DNA from: Chitinophaga sp. S165
Lineage (GTDB): Bacteria > Bacteroidota > Bacteroidia > Chitinophagales > Chitinophagaceae
Assembly: GCF_003182155.1 (NCBI RefSeq)
Contig: NZ_QGTG01000001.1
Location: forward strand, 726,390 to 790,389
Direction: 5' to 3'
Length of the DNA: 64,000 nt
The notes under the pieces are model-generated. The model saw only the letters and a program-made list of their open reading frames with translations. It was not told where the DNA came from and ran no database searches. Positions 47,401-54,723 of the stretch are shown here, piece by piece. The position numbers and the translations under genes were made by a program. How positions within the stretch are numbered: the first letter of the stretch is position 1; the number at the start of each line of letters is the position of its first letter.

Positions 47401-49647
47401 TGTACCGCTGATAGACAGTGTGGCATCATTGGTGATGTTATCTGTAGTACTCAACCCGTTATCATCTGCAAAAGAAGTAATAGCAGGCGCTGATGGCGCG
47501 TTCACCATTACACGGGTATAGTCAATATTCAATACCGGATCAGAAGCATAACCACCATATTCCACCACATATCCCAGATTGTTGCCATCATTCAGGTCAT
47601 TCCATCTACCGTCATTCGTAGAGTACAACTGCATGTACTGTTCATTGGTGTTCTGGTAGTTATTGGGCTCTCCGCCATTCCATTTCATATACGCTCCATT
47701 CACCGAAACAGGATTATTTAACCCAGTGGAAATGGCCGTGCCTTTTTCCGGCCCTGTTACCCAGTAATAGTTTCCGTATGCCTGATTCTGATTATTATAA
47801 ACAGTGCTACCTACCGTGCTGTTGATCAGCAGATAATTACAGGTACCCCCTACCCATCCGTCACTGGAGAGTTTGGAGGTGATAAAGTCATTTTCTATCT
47901 GCGCGGTGATCGTGGCAAGATATCCCTGAAGGCCATATAATGTACGGGCTTCCGCAGCAGCTTTCGCTGCCGTCCAGCTCATTGGCGTAGTAATATATTC
48001 GTAGTAGTGCGGCTTCGTACCGACAGTATAACTAACTACATTCCCGAGCACAAAACGGATCGTCCTGTTGCCGGTCGTACCACTGGTAGTATTGAACTTC
48101 ATGGTACGGTAGAAGGTCTGCCAGTCAGTTGATGAGGCGGTGCCTGTGAAGCTGGCAACACCGGTAGTGGCATTATATGCGGCAGTGACACCGGCAGGCA
48201 GTGTACCCCAGGAGATCACATCTCCCGCAACAAATCCTGCGTCTATATATACTCGTCCATCTGTAATGCTGGAACTACCTTTTACAAGGACCTGATCATC
48301 TATGATGGACGCTGTTGTAAATAATGATTTCTGCTGAACGCCTTCATTCGTAGAAGTGATCTCAGAAGCAGTACTAGTAGCTGCCCTGGTAGCTAGTGTA
48401 AAGTAGTCGCCTTTCGTGAGACTTACACCGGAGATACACACCCTGTTCACTAGCGTAGTGATGCCCGTGCTAACTACAGCAGCATTACTGAAGTCGCCGT
48501 CCTTATCTATGAGCAGGGCAAAGTTACCCGAGTTCGAAACGTCTATACCCAGGCCGGTCAATTCGAAGCAAACATCAACCGTGCCGATATTCCCGTTCAG
48601 GTCTGCTCTCCATACCTGCTGCAACCTGGAGGTATATGTAGAAGGCGTCTGAGAGGATGCGGTATATCCTCCGCGGTTATTACCGAAGCTTAACACTACG
48701 CCTGTATTGGTCGCGGATGGATTCGTAACTGACAGTATCCCACTGAAAGAAGCACTTATATTATAAGTGCCTCCACAAGCAGAAGTACGTATACCCACGC
48801 CATTGACATCATTGTTAAATGGAATTCCAAGTGTGTAATTAGACGCCATATCCGTAAAGTCCGTAGCATATTTATTTGCCAGATAAATATTAACGCGCTC
48901 TATTTCGCAGGCGGTGAGTTTACGATTATAGACAATCAGCTCACTGATATCTCCATTATAATAGTTGTTGTCACCGTCCAGGCCTACCTTAAACGTCGAA
49001 AGACCAGTAGCATTGGCTGTCTGGTCTGTAAATGCAGAAATCAGCTTACCATTCAGATAAGCTGCTGACGCGTTAGTTCCGTTACTGTAAACTGCTGTAA
49101 CAAGCCTTGTTTCGGCGGCCTTTGCGCCCCCGGGTATGACGACGGCTGTACCACCAGTGGCCAGGCTGGCATCGTCTGTGCCCGTTGCAGCTTTATTATT
49201 GAAGTAGCGTTGCTGGCTTCCATTATCATTTCCCCATATAGCCTGGGCATTACCATCGTTTGTTCCCGGACGGTATACAGCAAAAATGGTGACATCCGGA
49301 GATGTCACCTTCCTAATATCCAGCCCGGCTACGGTCATACCTGAACCTACTGAGGCTGAGGTCCGGCTAAAATTGACTACCGGGCGGTCGTTTGGTCCCC
49401 CGCTGTTATATTTTACTGTGTTAGTTCCCGAGCTTACTGCATTATGTCCACCGCCTGACTTATCAAACCAGGTAGACAATGTTGCACCATAAGCAGGCGC
49501 AGTTCCCCCCGCCAGTACATCTGAGGCGTCCAGCCACAACACAGCCCCGTTATTTACACCGGCCGGTCCTGTCTGAGCAAACAAAGAGCTAGTGAGCAGG
49601 CAACATAGAAGCATGTAGCCCAGGCACTTACAAAGAAATGATCTCAT
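38413..49647 (-). CDS. Giant T9SS adhesin (LamG, C-type lectin, 31 Ig-like repeats)
   Basis: About 3,744 residues from ATG 49647, which gives a clean signal peptide (MRSFLCKCLGYMLLCC ... LFAQ); an ATG at 49713 adds 22 unlikely residues. Order: LamG/concanavalin-like domain (VLWLDASDVLAGG, ~25-270), a Bacteroidota surface domain (~275-450), a linking beta domain, and a C-type lectin-like domain (~550-710, WNGGEPNN ... WNDLNDGNN). Then come 31 Ig-like (Big_13-type) repeats of ~91 residues, one divergent Ig-like domain (TFTFRFTEDVIDFSSSDITV) and a type A T9SS sorting domain (IVFPMPASDEVNVRFIEI ... GTYVLYIRMKEGSF). It is probably a surface adhesin that presents lectin and LamG tips on a long stalk. 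The acidic DxD-like repeat joints (DTQAP, TDG) suggest calcium-stiffened linkage. The ligand is unknown. Confidence 0.95.
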   Translation of the reverse strand: MRSFLCKCLGYMLLCCLLTSSLFAQTGPAGVNNGAVLWLDASDVLAGGTAPAYGATLSTWFDKSGGGHNAVSSGTNTVKYNSGGPNDRPVVNFSRTSASVGSGMTVAGLDIRKVTSPDVTIFAVYRPGTNDGNAQAIWGNDNGSQQRYFNNKAATGTDDASLATGGTAVVIPGGAKAAETRLVTAVYSNGTNASAAYLNGKLISAFTDQTANATGLSTFKVGLDGDNNYYNGDISELIVYNRKLTACEIERVNIYLANKYATDFTDMASNYTLGIPFNNDVNGVGIRTSACGGTYNISASFSGILSVTNPSATNTGVVLSFGNNRGGYTASSQTPSTYTSRLQQVWRADLNGNIGTVDVCFELTGLGIDVSNSGNFALLIDKDGDFSNAAVVSTGITTLVNRVCISGVSLTKGDYFTLATRAATSTASEITSTNEGVQQKSLFTTASIIDDQVLVKGSSSITDGRVYIDAGFVAGDVISWGTLPAGVTAAYNATTGVASFTGTASSTDWQTFYRTMKFNTTSGTTGNRTIRFVLGNVVSYTVGTKPHYYEYITTPMSWTAAKAAAEARTLYGLQGYLATITAQIENDFITSKLSSDGWVGGTCNYLLINSTVGSTVYNNQNQAYGNYYWVTGPEKGTAISTGLNNPVSVNGAYMKWNGGEPNNYQNTNEQYMQLYSTNDGRWNDLNDGNNLGYVVEYGGYASDPVLNIDYTRVMVNAPSAPAITSFADDNGLSTTDNITNDATLSISGTGQSSATITVYRADLGSVGTTTVNGSGNWTFNYTGTTLADGTYAFTATATTGSNTSAASAVYTITVDRTAPAKPGQPALASGSGSASNDVTPDLTGSAEPGSQVKIYDGVTQIGTATTNAAGQWTLTAPSMSISLHNITVTATDVAGNVSVSSDPFPLTIDVTAPNIPAAPTLVGGVAGVTSDNTPTIIGNAEPNSTVTIYNGGTAVGTALADNNGDYIFTFPVLPDGLKTIKVTATDAAGNTSAQSPALNFTIDTQAPAVPTLTTAQTLTNDNTPTVTATTDANSTVTIYKDGIAIGTATPNGGGNYTYTFNPALPDGTYAVTATATDAIGNTSAQSAPLNITVDATAPAAPAITTNRTITNNNTPTVTGTAEPNSTVTIYRGVIVVTTVTANASGNYSYTFNPALADNVYALSATATDAAGNISVHSPVLNITVDTQAPPAPVVSAVITPANDNTPTVTGTAEPNSTVTIYRDGALAGSTIADASGNYAYTFTSSLPDGLRGITATATDAATNTGPQSAPLNILVDTQVPAIPTITTAQNPTADNTPAVTGTAEPNSTVTIIVDGIAAGTATASAGGAYTFTVPTQLSDGTHAFTATSTDGAGNTSGTSATLNIVIDTQAPIVPTITTAVNPTTDNTPTVTGTAEANSTVTIIVDGSVAGTTTATAGGTYTFTTPTALTDGTHAFTATSTDGVGNTSASSATLNIVIDTQAPIVPTITTAVNPTTDNTPTVTGTAEVNSTVTIIIDGSVAGTAVATAAGTYTFTTPTALTDGTHAFTATSTDGVGNASGTSATLNIVIDTQAPIVPTITTAVNPTADNTPTVTGTAEANSTVIIIIDGSVVGTTTATAAGTYTFTAPTALTDGTHAFTATSTDGVGNTSASSATLNIVIDTQAPIVPTITTAVNPTADNTPTVTGTAEANSTVTIIIDGIVAGTTTATAAGTYTFTAPTALTDGTHAFTATSTDGVGNTSATSATLNIVIDTQAPIVPTITTAVNPTADNTPTVTGTAEANSTVIIIIDGSVVGTTTATAAGTYTFTAPTALTDGTHAFTATSTDGVGNTSASSATLNIVIDTQAPIVPTITTAVNPTADNTPTVTGTAEANSTVTIIVDGSVAGTTTATAGGTYTFTAPTPLTDGTHAFTATSTDGVGNTSASSATLNIVIDTQAPIVPTITTAVNPTADNTPTVTGTAEANSTVTIIIDGIVAGTTTATAAGTYTFTAPTALTDGTHAFTATSTDGVGNTSATSATLNIVIDTQAPIVPTITTAVNPTADNTPTVTGTAEANSTVTIIIDGNIAGTTTATATGTYTFTAPTPLTDGTHAFTATSTDGVGNTSGTSATLNIVIDTQAPIVPTITTAVNPTADNTPTVTGIAEANSTVAIIIDGSVAGTTTATAAGTYTFTTPTPLTDGTHAFTATSTDGVGNTSASSATLNIVIDTQAPIVPTIITAVNPTADNTPTVTGTAEANSTVTIIIDGSVAGTAVATTGGTYTFTTPTALTDGTHAFTATSTDGVGNTSGTSATLNIVIDTQAPIVPTITTAVNPTADNTPTVTGTAEANSTVTIIIDGNIAGTTTASAGGTYTFTTPTPLTDGTHAFTATSTDGVGNTSGTSATLNIVIDTQAPIVPTITTAVNPTADNTPTVTGTAEANSTVTIIIDGSVAGTTTATAAGTYTFTAPTALPDGTHAFTATSTDGVGNTSATSATLNVIIDTQAPIVPTITTAVNPTADNTPTVTGTAEANSTVTIIVDGSVAGTTTATAAGTYTFTTPTALTDGTHAFTATSTDGVGNTSASSATLNIVIDTQAPIVPTITTAVNPTADNTPTVTGTAEANSTVTIIIDGIVAGTTTATAAGTYTFTSPTPLTDGTHAFTATATDGVGNTSATSATLNIVIDTQAPIVPTITTAVNPTADNTPTVTGTAEANSTVTIIIDGSIAGTTTATVAGTYTFTAPTPLTDGTHAFTATSTDGVGNTSASSATLNIVIDTQAPIVPTITTAVNPTADNTPTVTGTAEANSTVAIIIDGSVAGTTTATAGGTYTFTAPTPLTDGTHAFTATSTDGVGNTSATSATLNIVIDTQAPIVPTITTTVNPTADNTPTVTGTAEANSTVTIIIDGNVAGTATATAAGTYTFTAPTPLTDGTHAFTATSTDGVGNTSGTSATLNIVVDTQAPIVPTVTTAVNPTADNTPTVTGTAEANSTVTIIIDGNVAGTATATAAGTYTFTAPTALTDGTHAFTATSTDGVGNTSASSATLNIVIDTQAPIVPTITTAVNPTADNTPTVTGTAEANSTVTIIIDGNIAGTTTASAGGTYTFTTPTALTDGTHAFTATSTDGVGNTSASSATLNIVIDTQAPGVPTITTEKTPTSDNTPTVTGTAEANSTVTIYVGGNNVGTAKADANGNYTYTFNPALADGSYAITATSTDAVGNTSAHSPALNITIDAAAPETPAAPQLIGGNNGIINDATPSIKGDAEANSTVTVYVDGKPVGTTKADANGHYTYTFDPALTDGPHNITVTATDATDNTSGQSPALAIVIDTQAPAVPTVTTDKSPTNDNTPTVSGKAEPNSTVTIIVDGKPAGTTTADGNGNYSYTFNPALPDGNHNVTTTATDAAGNTSQQTPPLSLAVDTQAPAAPTVVLETPINNGVITTTKPTISGAAEPNSTVTIYVDGVVVGTTPADANGHYTYTFNPALSQGAHSITATATDAAGNTSTPGGPLTFSIDAVAPDVPEAPVLPGINTPGLVNTGTPTITGKGEPGTTITVYTDDKAVGTAVVDANGDWSYTYDPALAEGAHNITVTASDKQGNESAHSNEVILTVDLTRPQVSMLTLREEPLSGPVTFTFRFTEDVIDFSSSDITVKNGTVKEFKQLSPSTYEVVLAPDGNGELTVSVAENVATDMAGNGNIASTTITLRVKFGSGIDIVFPMPASDEVNVRFIEIRDGDANVTMTSMAGQVLLQQAGIVKNGILKINTQRVPSGTYVLYIRMKEGSFNTTVVIAR
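40363..45549 (-). repeat. 19 near-identical Ig repeats, 273 bp each
   Basis: Adhesin repeats 8-26 occupy 40363-45549: 5,187 bp, exactly 19 units of 273 bp (91 codons), with no indel. Each encodes DTQAPIVPTITTAVNPTADN, then TPTVTGTAEANSTVTIIIDG, TYTFTAPTALTDGTHAFTAT and STDGVGNTS. Outer repeats 1-7 and 27-31 are clearly more diverged and vary by a few residues in length. Differences inside the array fall at a few positions (DGSV/DGNI/DGIV, GNTSAS/SGTS/SATS) in shuffled combinations, the mark of unequal exchange and gene conversion. Confidence 0.95.
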
Positions 49648-49756
49648 TCTGAAAATAATTGTTGTATTGGTATTGGGACGGAAAACACACAGGGCGTTTC
49701 CCGAATCATTCATAGGTACAATTTGTTTAATGTCACATGATGGTTTTCATATGCAA

Positions 49757-49764
49757 CAAATTTA
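49757..49764 (-). promoter_or_regulatory. Candidate -7 element of the adhesin gene
   Basis: CAAATTTA on the plus strand is TAAATTTG on the minus strand, a perfect TAnnTTTG match. It implies a leader of about 100 nt before ATG 49647. No good -33 is visible, so an activator may be needed. Confidence 0.5.
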
Positions 49765-49808
49765 TATACTTGTTTGATTTAATTATTTAGAATAACTTGT
49801 ATTAATAT

Positions 49809-49838
49809 GTAGTAGTTTTACTACAAAATATTGTAGTA
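49809..49838. promoter_or_regulatory. GTAGTA/TACTAC operator candidate
   Basis: TACTACAA-AATA-TTGTAGTA (49819-49838) is a perfect inverted repeat, and a third half-site GTAGTA lies at 49809-49814. It sits between the divergent LuxR regulator and the adhesin, upstream of both promoter candidates. Such symmetry fits a dimeric LuxR/NarL protein. Confidence 0.55.
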
Positions 49839-49851
49839 CGTCTTCCATTCA

Positions 49852-49882
49852 TTGTTTATTTAAATGTCGTAACGTACTTTTA
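49852..49882 (+). promoter_or_regulatory. Candidate promoter of the LuxR-type regulator
   Basis: TTG (49852-49854), a 20-nt spacer and TACTTTTA (49875-49882) resemble the Bacteroidota promoter. The start codon is only 15 nt downstream. Confidence 0.45.
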
Positions 49883-49896
49883 CACAATAAGTTGCT

Positions 49897-50523
49897 ATGC
49901 CTAATATCTTAGTTGTAGATGATCAGGAGGTGGTCCGGTATGGAACTACGCTCATTTTACAAAAGTCTATCGAGGATGCACATGTGAGTGAGGCGTCCAG
50001 TTTCGAGGACACCTTGAAAATATTATCCACCAAACAATTTGACCTGGTAATATTGGATATTGATATGCCGGGAGGGAATAATCACCAGATGCTCGACGTT
50101 ATCCGTCTGAGGCATCCCGACATTAAGATCCTGATATTCTCCAGCTACGATGAACAGATATTCGGATGGAGATACCTCGAAGCGGGGGCTGACGGTTTCC
50201 TTTCCAAAAAGACAGGTATAGAAGAGATCAAGAACGCCGCGAAGACCCTTCTCCGGGACGAAAAATACCTCAGTCCTGCGCTGAAACAAACATTACTGAA
50301 CAATTTCACTAATAAAAAAGCGACAACCAATCCTATTCAGCGTTTATCCAGCCGCGAAAACAATATCATGCAGCTGCTGATAAAAGGGTCCAGTGTAGCC
50401 GAAATAGCAGAAAAACTCAGTTTGCAGATCTCTACTGTCAGCACTTACAAAAAGCGCATTTTTGAAAAATTGCAGGTGTCTAACGTCATAGAAATGATAG
50501 AGAAAGTACAGCTCTACTCATAA
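49897..50523 (+). CDS. NarL/LuxR-type response regulator
   Basis: A 208-residue protein. The receiver (1-120) has acidic pair D8 D9, phospho-acceptor D54 (LVILDIDMPGG) and the KK near residue 109 (GFLSKKTG). The LuxR helix-turn-helix (~148-205) reads LSSRENNIMQLLIKGSSVAEIAEKLSLQ, VSTYKKRIFEKLQV. No kinase gene is adjacent, so it is an orphan here. It is divergent from the giant adhesin with an inverted-repeat operator candidate in between. Control of the adhesin/porV unit is the natural hypothesis, not shown. Confidence 0.93.
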   Translation: MPNILVVDDQEVVRYGTTLILQKSIEDAHVSEASSFEDTLKILSTKQFDLVILDIDMPGGNNHQMLDVIRLRHPDIKILIFSSYDEQIFGWRYLEAGADGFLSKKTGIEEIKNAAKTLLRDEKYLSPALKQTLLNNFTNKKATTNPIQRLSSRENNIMQLLIKGSSVAEIAEKLSLQISTVSTYKKRIFEKLQVSNVIEMIEKVQLYS

Positions 50524-50623
50524 CCCCTTATTCTCCAATTATTAAATAATTATTATATTGATACCCCAAATCAACTAAAATCATTTAACGTAAGCATTAA
50601 TTCATTATTCGGACTACAACCCT

Positions 50624-51805
50624 ATGAAAAAGCTATTAACTATTGCTACAGGTCTTCTTGTGGCCTCTTGTTCCATGGCCCAGGAAAAACACGGCCCCTT
50701 TCAGCTAAACGGTACAATTACAGGTAAGGATAACGGCTACGTATATCTTCGTTATGGTAACGGCTTCTACATTGAAGACAGCTGTGCCATTAAGAACGGG
50801 ACCTTCTCCTTCAAAGGGATGCTCAGCGAACCCGTATTGGCAACCATCAGTGGTAATGGTGAGAGTGGAATTGATTTCTATCTTGATCCGGCTACCATTA
50901 CGGTTGACGTAAAGTCACCCTCCTTCCAGGAGGCCACTATAACGGGGTCGGGCACACAGGATGAATACCGGGAATTATTGCAGGAAAGAGCCGGCGCGCA
51001 GCAGGAAATGGCGCCGCTGTCCCGTGCGTTCGAAGACGCTAACAAACAATACCTGAACGCTATCCAGACCAGGAAATCCGAGGCTGAGTTAAGTACGCTG
51101 AAAGCCAAAGCAGATGCAGCTAAAGAGAAATTGCTGCCTCTCCAGGAAAAGGTCAGAGAGGTCAGTTATGGCTTTTTTCGCTCACACCCCGACTCTTATG
51201 TAACGGCGGCAGAGTTACGCTATTTTACCAGCTATATGAAACCGGAAACCCTGAAATCTTATATCGGTAAACTTTCTCCCCGGCTCCAAACAAGCATTTA
51301 TGGAAGAGAGCTGACAGATATCCTTGAAAAGATACAGAACGGTTCTCCAGGTAGCCGTGCACAGCTGTTTAGTCAGCCGGATATGAATGGTCAACCAGTC
51401 AGCCTGATGACCTTCAAAGGCAAATATCTATTATTGGATTTCTGGGGCAGCTGGTGCCTTCCCTGCCGTAAGAACAACGCGCACCTGAAAGATCTGTACG
51501 CCCAATATAAAGATAAAGGTCTGGCAATACTGGGCATCGCTGACAACGATAATAAGCCCGAAGAGTGGAAGAAAGCGATTGCAAAGGATGGCGTGGCTGT
51601 CTGGAGCCATATTCTTCGCGGACTTGATTCCAACAAGTTCAAAGAAGATGGTAAACCGCAACCGGGGGACATTTATAATATGTATGGCGTCCATGCTGTA
51701 CCTACCCAGATACTGATCAATCCCGAGGGTGTTATCGTGGCCCGCTTCGGAAGCGGCGGTGAAAGTTATGAGCAATTAGATACGAAACTTGCTGAAATAT
51801 TTTAA
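50624..51805 (+). CDS. TlpA-like thiol-disulfide oxidoreductase with DUF4369
   Basis: A 393-residue protein. The N-terminus (MKKLLTIATGLLVASCSMAQ) could be a lipoprotein signal (VASC, C16) or a plain signal cut after SMAQ. DUF4369 spans ~25-115 (FQLNGTITGKDNGYVYLRY), a helical segment ~115-240 and a TlpA/AhpC-TSA thioredoxin domain ~245-393. The active site is C278-L-P-C281 (FWGSWCLPCRKN), with the cis-proline in HAVPTQ. Family role: periplasmic reductant for cytochrome maturation or general disulfide reduction. Bacteroidota encode many copies, so the partner is unknown. It is not part of a visible operon. Confidence 0.93.
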   Translation: MKKLLTIATGLLVASCSMAQEKHGPFQLNGTITGKDNGYVYLRYGNGFYIEDSCAIKNGTFSFKGMLSEPVLATISGNGESGIDFYLDPATITVDVKSPSFQEATITGSGTQDEYRELLQERAGAQQEMAPLSRAFEDANKQYLNAIQTRKSEAELSTLKAKADAAKEKLLPLQEKVREVSYGFFRSHPDSYVTAAELRYFTSYMKPETLKSYIGKLSPRLQTSIYGRELTDILEKIQNGSPGSRAQLFSQPDMNGQPVSLMTFKGKYLLLDFWGSWCLPCRKNNAHLKDLYAQYKDKGLAILGIADNDNKPEEWKKAIAKDGVAVWSHILRGLDSNKFKEDGKPQPGDIYNMYGVHAVPTQILINPEGVIVARFGSGGESYEQLDTKLAEIF

Positions 51806-51813
51806 AGGACCAG

Positions 51814-51853
51814 TTGCCCGGATAGATCATCAGCTGATGATCTATCCGGGCAA
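51814..51853. repeat. Perfect 40-bp palindrome
   Basis: TTGCCCGGATAGATCATCAG (51814-51833) is followed with no spacer by its exact reverse complement (51834-51853), 9 bp after the TlpA-like stop codon. It may work as a terminator despite having no T-run, or as a cruciform or RNA-protecting end. Confidence 0.85.
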
Positions 51854-51910
51854 TCTGATCAGCATACAAAATTTCACATGCTTATATGCAGGCATCCGGA
51901 CTGAAAATGA

Positions 51911-51918
51911 TAAATTTG
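51911..51918 (+). promoter_or_regulatory. -7 element TAAATTTG
   Basis: This is a perfect TAnnTTTG match 40 bp before ATG 51958. It favours that start over an upstream in-frame start at 51886, which would lie before transcription begins. Confidence 0.55.
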
Positions 51919-51957
51919 TCTTCTGGAATTGTTAACGGCCTAAAAGAAGTATGTGTT

Positions 51958-52239
51958 ATGGAAACGACCTTTTATATTTTGTTACACCTAAAGACTATAG
52001 ATGGACATGAGAATTTCGGCAAATTCGCCATGGGCAACCATAAGGAAACTGCCGATAACATCTTCCGCCAGTTAAAGGGAAACTCCGATGTAACAGATCA
52101 GTGCGGCCTCCATCTCGAATTCATTGAGATGCACGATAATCTTCCCTATAATATCAAGATGCTGAGTTGTAGCCTGGACCAACTCGCTGAAAATGTCAAG
52201 ATCATCACCAAAGAGACCTTTAAGCGGTTTGCTGTATAG
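51958..52239 (+). CDS. Small conserved protein, function unknown
   Basis: From ATG 51958 (METTFYILLHLKTIDGHENF) the product is 93 residues, compact and cytoplasmic. The pattern alternates strands and helices (FGKFAMGNHKETADNIFRQL, HLEFIEMHDNLPYNIKML, DQLAENVKIITKETFKRF). I recall similar small proteins in Chitinophagaceae but no function. A good -7 element precedes it. Confidence 0.72.
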   Translation: METTFYILLHLKTIDGHENFGKFAMGNHKETADNIFRQLKGNSDVTDQCGLHLEFIEMHDNLPYNIKMLSCSLDQLAENVKIITKETFKRFAV

Positions 52240-52344
52240 CAATCCATCTCCTGATATTACCTGTTTTACATTTTTCCCTGTTTTGTTTATGGAAAAGTAA
52301 GCTTCATGCATCTATGGGTATAACAACCATCTAAAACGCCCGTT

Positions 52345-54693
52345 ATGTTAGCTAACTATCTCCGTATATCGTTCCGTCATCTCTGGAAAAACAGGACATC
52401 TACTACAATTAACATAATCGGCCTTACCGTAGGACTATCTTGTGGCATACTGATTTTCCTGCTGGTCAGTTACCTGTTCAGCTTCGACCGTTACCATCAT
52501 AAAGCAGACAGAACATACTGGATCGTAACAGACATTCACCGGGAAAATACATTATCAGTCGATGCTACTCCCAGGGCACTTGGAGCAATGCTTCGTCAGG
52601 ACTACCCTTTTGTCGAAAATGCTGTAAGACTGGAGAATCTTTTTGGACGGGTGATCTCTATACCCGGCACCTCTCTGAAATTTGAGGAGTCGCGTAATAT
52701 CTGTTTCACCGAGACACAATTCTTCGATGTATTTGATGTACAATGGCTGCATGGCAATAAAGGCACTGCGCTGTCTTCGCCCAATACGGTTGTACTCTCA
52801 GAGCGTTATGCGCAAAAGTATTTCGGTAGTACTGATGTTATTGGCCGGACACTAAGATTTGATAATCAGCAGGAACTGACCGTAACAGGCGTGATCGGAA
52901 ATCCACCGTCCAATACCAAACTGGGATATGAAGTAATGGTGTCCTATCCGGTGATCAAACAGACAGACTGGGGTAGTACACGGGCGATGTGTTTTGTCGC
53001 CCTCCGAAATGGCGCTTCTCCACAGCAGCTTACAAAGGCACTTTCACAGGTACACGGGAAATATCTATCCGCCGGAGAAGCAAAACTACTTGATTTTAAA
53101 GCACTGCCCCTAAGTGAGCTGAATCATAATACACAATATGGCGGCGCTGTTCCCCGTCCTCTTTTATATATACTCATTGCTATCGGCGTGTTACTCGTAC
53201 TTGCAGCGTGTATCAATTTTATAAATATGGCCACAGCACAGGCCATCAACCGGGCTAAAGAAACCGGGATCAGGAAAGCGATCGGTAGTACCAGGACACA
53301 ATTGATCCTGCAATTCCTTACCGAGACAGGCATCGTAACGCTTCTGGCGGTCGTTATATCACTTGTTGTCGTTCAATTGAACCTTCCGATGCTGAACAAT
53401 GCGCTATCTGTGATAAGGGCAGATATCAGCGTTTTATGGTTATTCCGGCCCGATTCCCTGGGATGGTTCATCGGACTGATCCTGGCCGTTATTTTGCTGG
53501 CCGGTCTATATCCATCAATTGTTCTTACACGCTTCTCTCCCATTGCCGTAATACATGGCCGGATAGCAGCTACGAAAACCAGAGGCGTCACATTAAGAAA
53601 GACGCTTGTGGTCACCCAGTTTTTCATCACACAGTTTTTTATTATAGCGGTTATTGTAATGACCGCGCAGGTCAGATATATTCAACGGACAGACCTGGGT
53701 TTTCGAAAAGAGGCTATACTGACGGTAGCCATTCCCGCCAGCACAGCTATCAAACAACAAACCCTGCGACAACAATTATCGCAGGTACCGGGTGTGGAAC
53801 AGGTGTCTCTCGGACTGGAGACGCCTGCCTCCCGCCGTAACGATCCTAATCCCTTTACCTATGAAAATAATAATGCCGGTTTCCCAGCGAATGTTAAGAT
53901 CGGCGATACGGAATACGCATCACTTTTTGGGTTACACTTTCTTGCAGGCAGGAATTTTATGAGTAATGACACCCTGAATGCGGAAGCCATCGTGACAACA
54001 ATGCTGGTTAAGCAACTGGGACTGGCGTCTCCGGACGACATAATCGGTAAACGGATCAATATCTGGGGGCAGGACAAAACGGTTATCGGCGTAGTCGATG
54101 ATTTTCACTCACAGGACCTGCATCATGCAGTAAAACCTGTTATATTACTGAACTATCCTTCGGAAAATAGAATGGTTGCATTAAAACTCCACCCAGGCGC
54201 CAGTATAGCAGCTATTGAGCAAGCATGGAACGCTGTTTATCCGGAACAGGTATTTCACATGACCTTTGTAGATGATGTGATTGCGCAATTTTACCTGGTC
54301 GAAAGTATCCTGTTAGGTTTGATACAGGTATTTTCGTTCGTGGCAATATTGATCGGATGTCTCGGATTATATGGGCTTGTATTGTTCATTGCTGCAGCCA
54401 GGAACAAAGAAATCGGCGTACGAAAGGTATTCGGAGCTTCCATTACCAGCCTGACCAGCTTATTGATGAAGGACTTCATACGGCTTGTCGGTATCGGCAT
54501 CGTAATAGCCACCCCGCTGGCTTACATGGCTATGAATAAGTGGTTACAGGGTTTTGCGTACAGAGTAAACATCAGTTGGTGGATGCCGGGTCTTGCCGGC
54601 GCCCTCATTGTTGGCATTGCCATGCTGACAGTTGGCTGGGAGTCGTTGAAGGCCGCATCAAAAGATCCGGTAAAGGTGTTGAAAGCGGATTGA
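52345..54693 (+). CDS. MacB/FtsX-type ABC transporter permease
   Basis: A 782-residue protein made of two repeats of the MacB-PCD plus FtsX plan. Helix ~20-40 (INIIGLTVGLSCGILIFLLV), periplasmic domain to ~280, and FtsX helices ~285-390 (ETGIRKAIGSTRTQLILQFL) form the first. The second periplasmic domain and FtsX block (NKEIGVRKVFGASITSLTSL) end in SLKAASKDPVKVLKAD. Such large permeases are common in Bacteroidota and work with a separate ATPase. No ATPase gene is near, so it is an orphan. The role could be peptide or lipoprotein efflux or mechanotransmission. Confidence 0.93.
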   Translation: MLANYLRISFRHLWKNRTSTTINIIGLTVGLSCGILIFLLVSYLFSFDRYHHKADRTYWIVTDIHRENTLSVDATPRALGAMLRQDYPFVENAVRLENLFGRVISIPGTSLKFEESRNICFTETQFFDVFDVQWLHGNKGTALSSPNTVVLSERYAQKYFGSTDVIGRTLRFDNQQELTVTGVIGNPPSNTKLGYEVMVSYPVIKQTDWGSTRAMCFVALRNGASPQQLTKALSQVHGKYLSAGEAKLLDFKALPLSELNHNTQYGGAVPRPLLYILIAIGVLLVLAACINFINMATAQAINRAKETGIRKAIGSTRTQLILQFLTETGIVTLLAVVISLVVVQLNLPMLNNALSVIRADISVLWLFRPDSLGWFIGLILAVILLAGLYPSIVLTRFSPIAVIHGRIAATKTRGVTLRKTLVVTQFFITQFFIIAVIVMTAQVRYIQRTDLGFRKEAILTVAIPASTAIKQQTLRQQLSQVPGVEQVSLGLETPASRRNDPNPFTYENNNAGFPANVKIGDTEYASLFGLHFLAGRNFMSNDTLNAEAIVTTMLVKQLGLASPDDIIGKRINIWGQDKTVIGVVDDFHSQDLHHAVKPVILLNYPSENRMVALKLHPGASIAAIEQAWNAVYPEQVFHMTFVDDVIAQFYLVESILLGLIQVFSFVAILIGCLGLYGLVLFIAAARNKEIGVRKVFGASITSLTSLLMKDFIRLVGIGIVIATPLAYMAMNKWLQGFAYRVNISWWMPGLAGALIVGIAMLTVGWESLKAASKDPVKVLKAD

Positions 54694-54723
54694 TTTTTCC
54701 TGTAAATTGCCAAAAACAATTGT

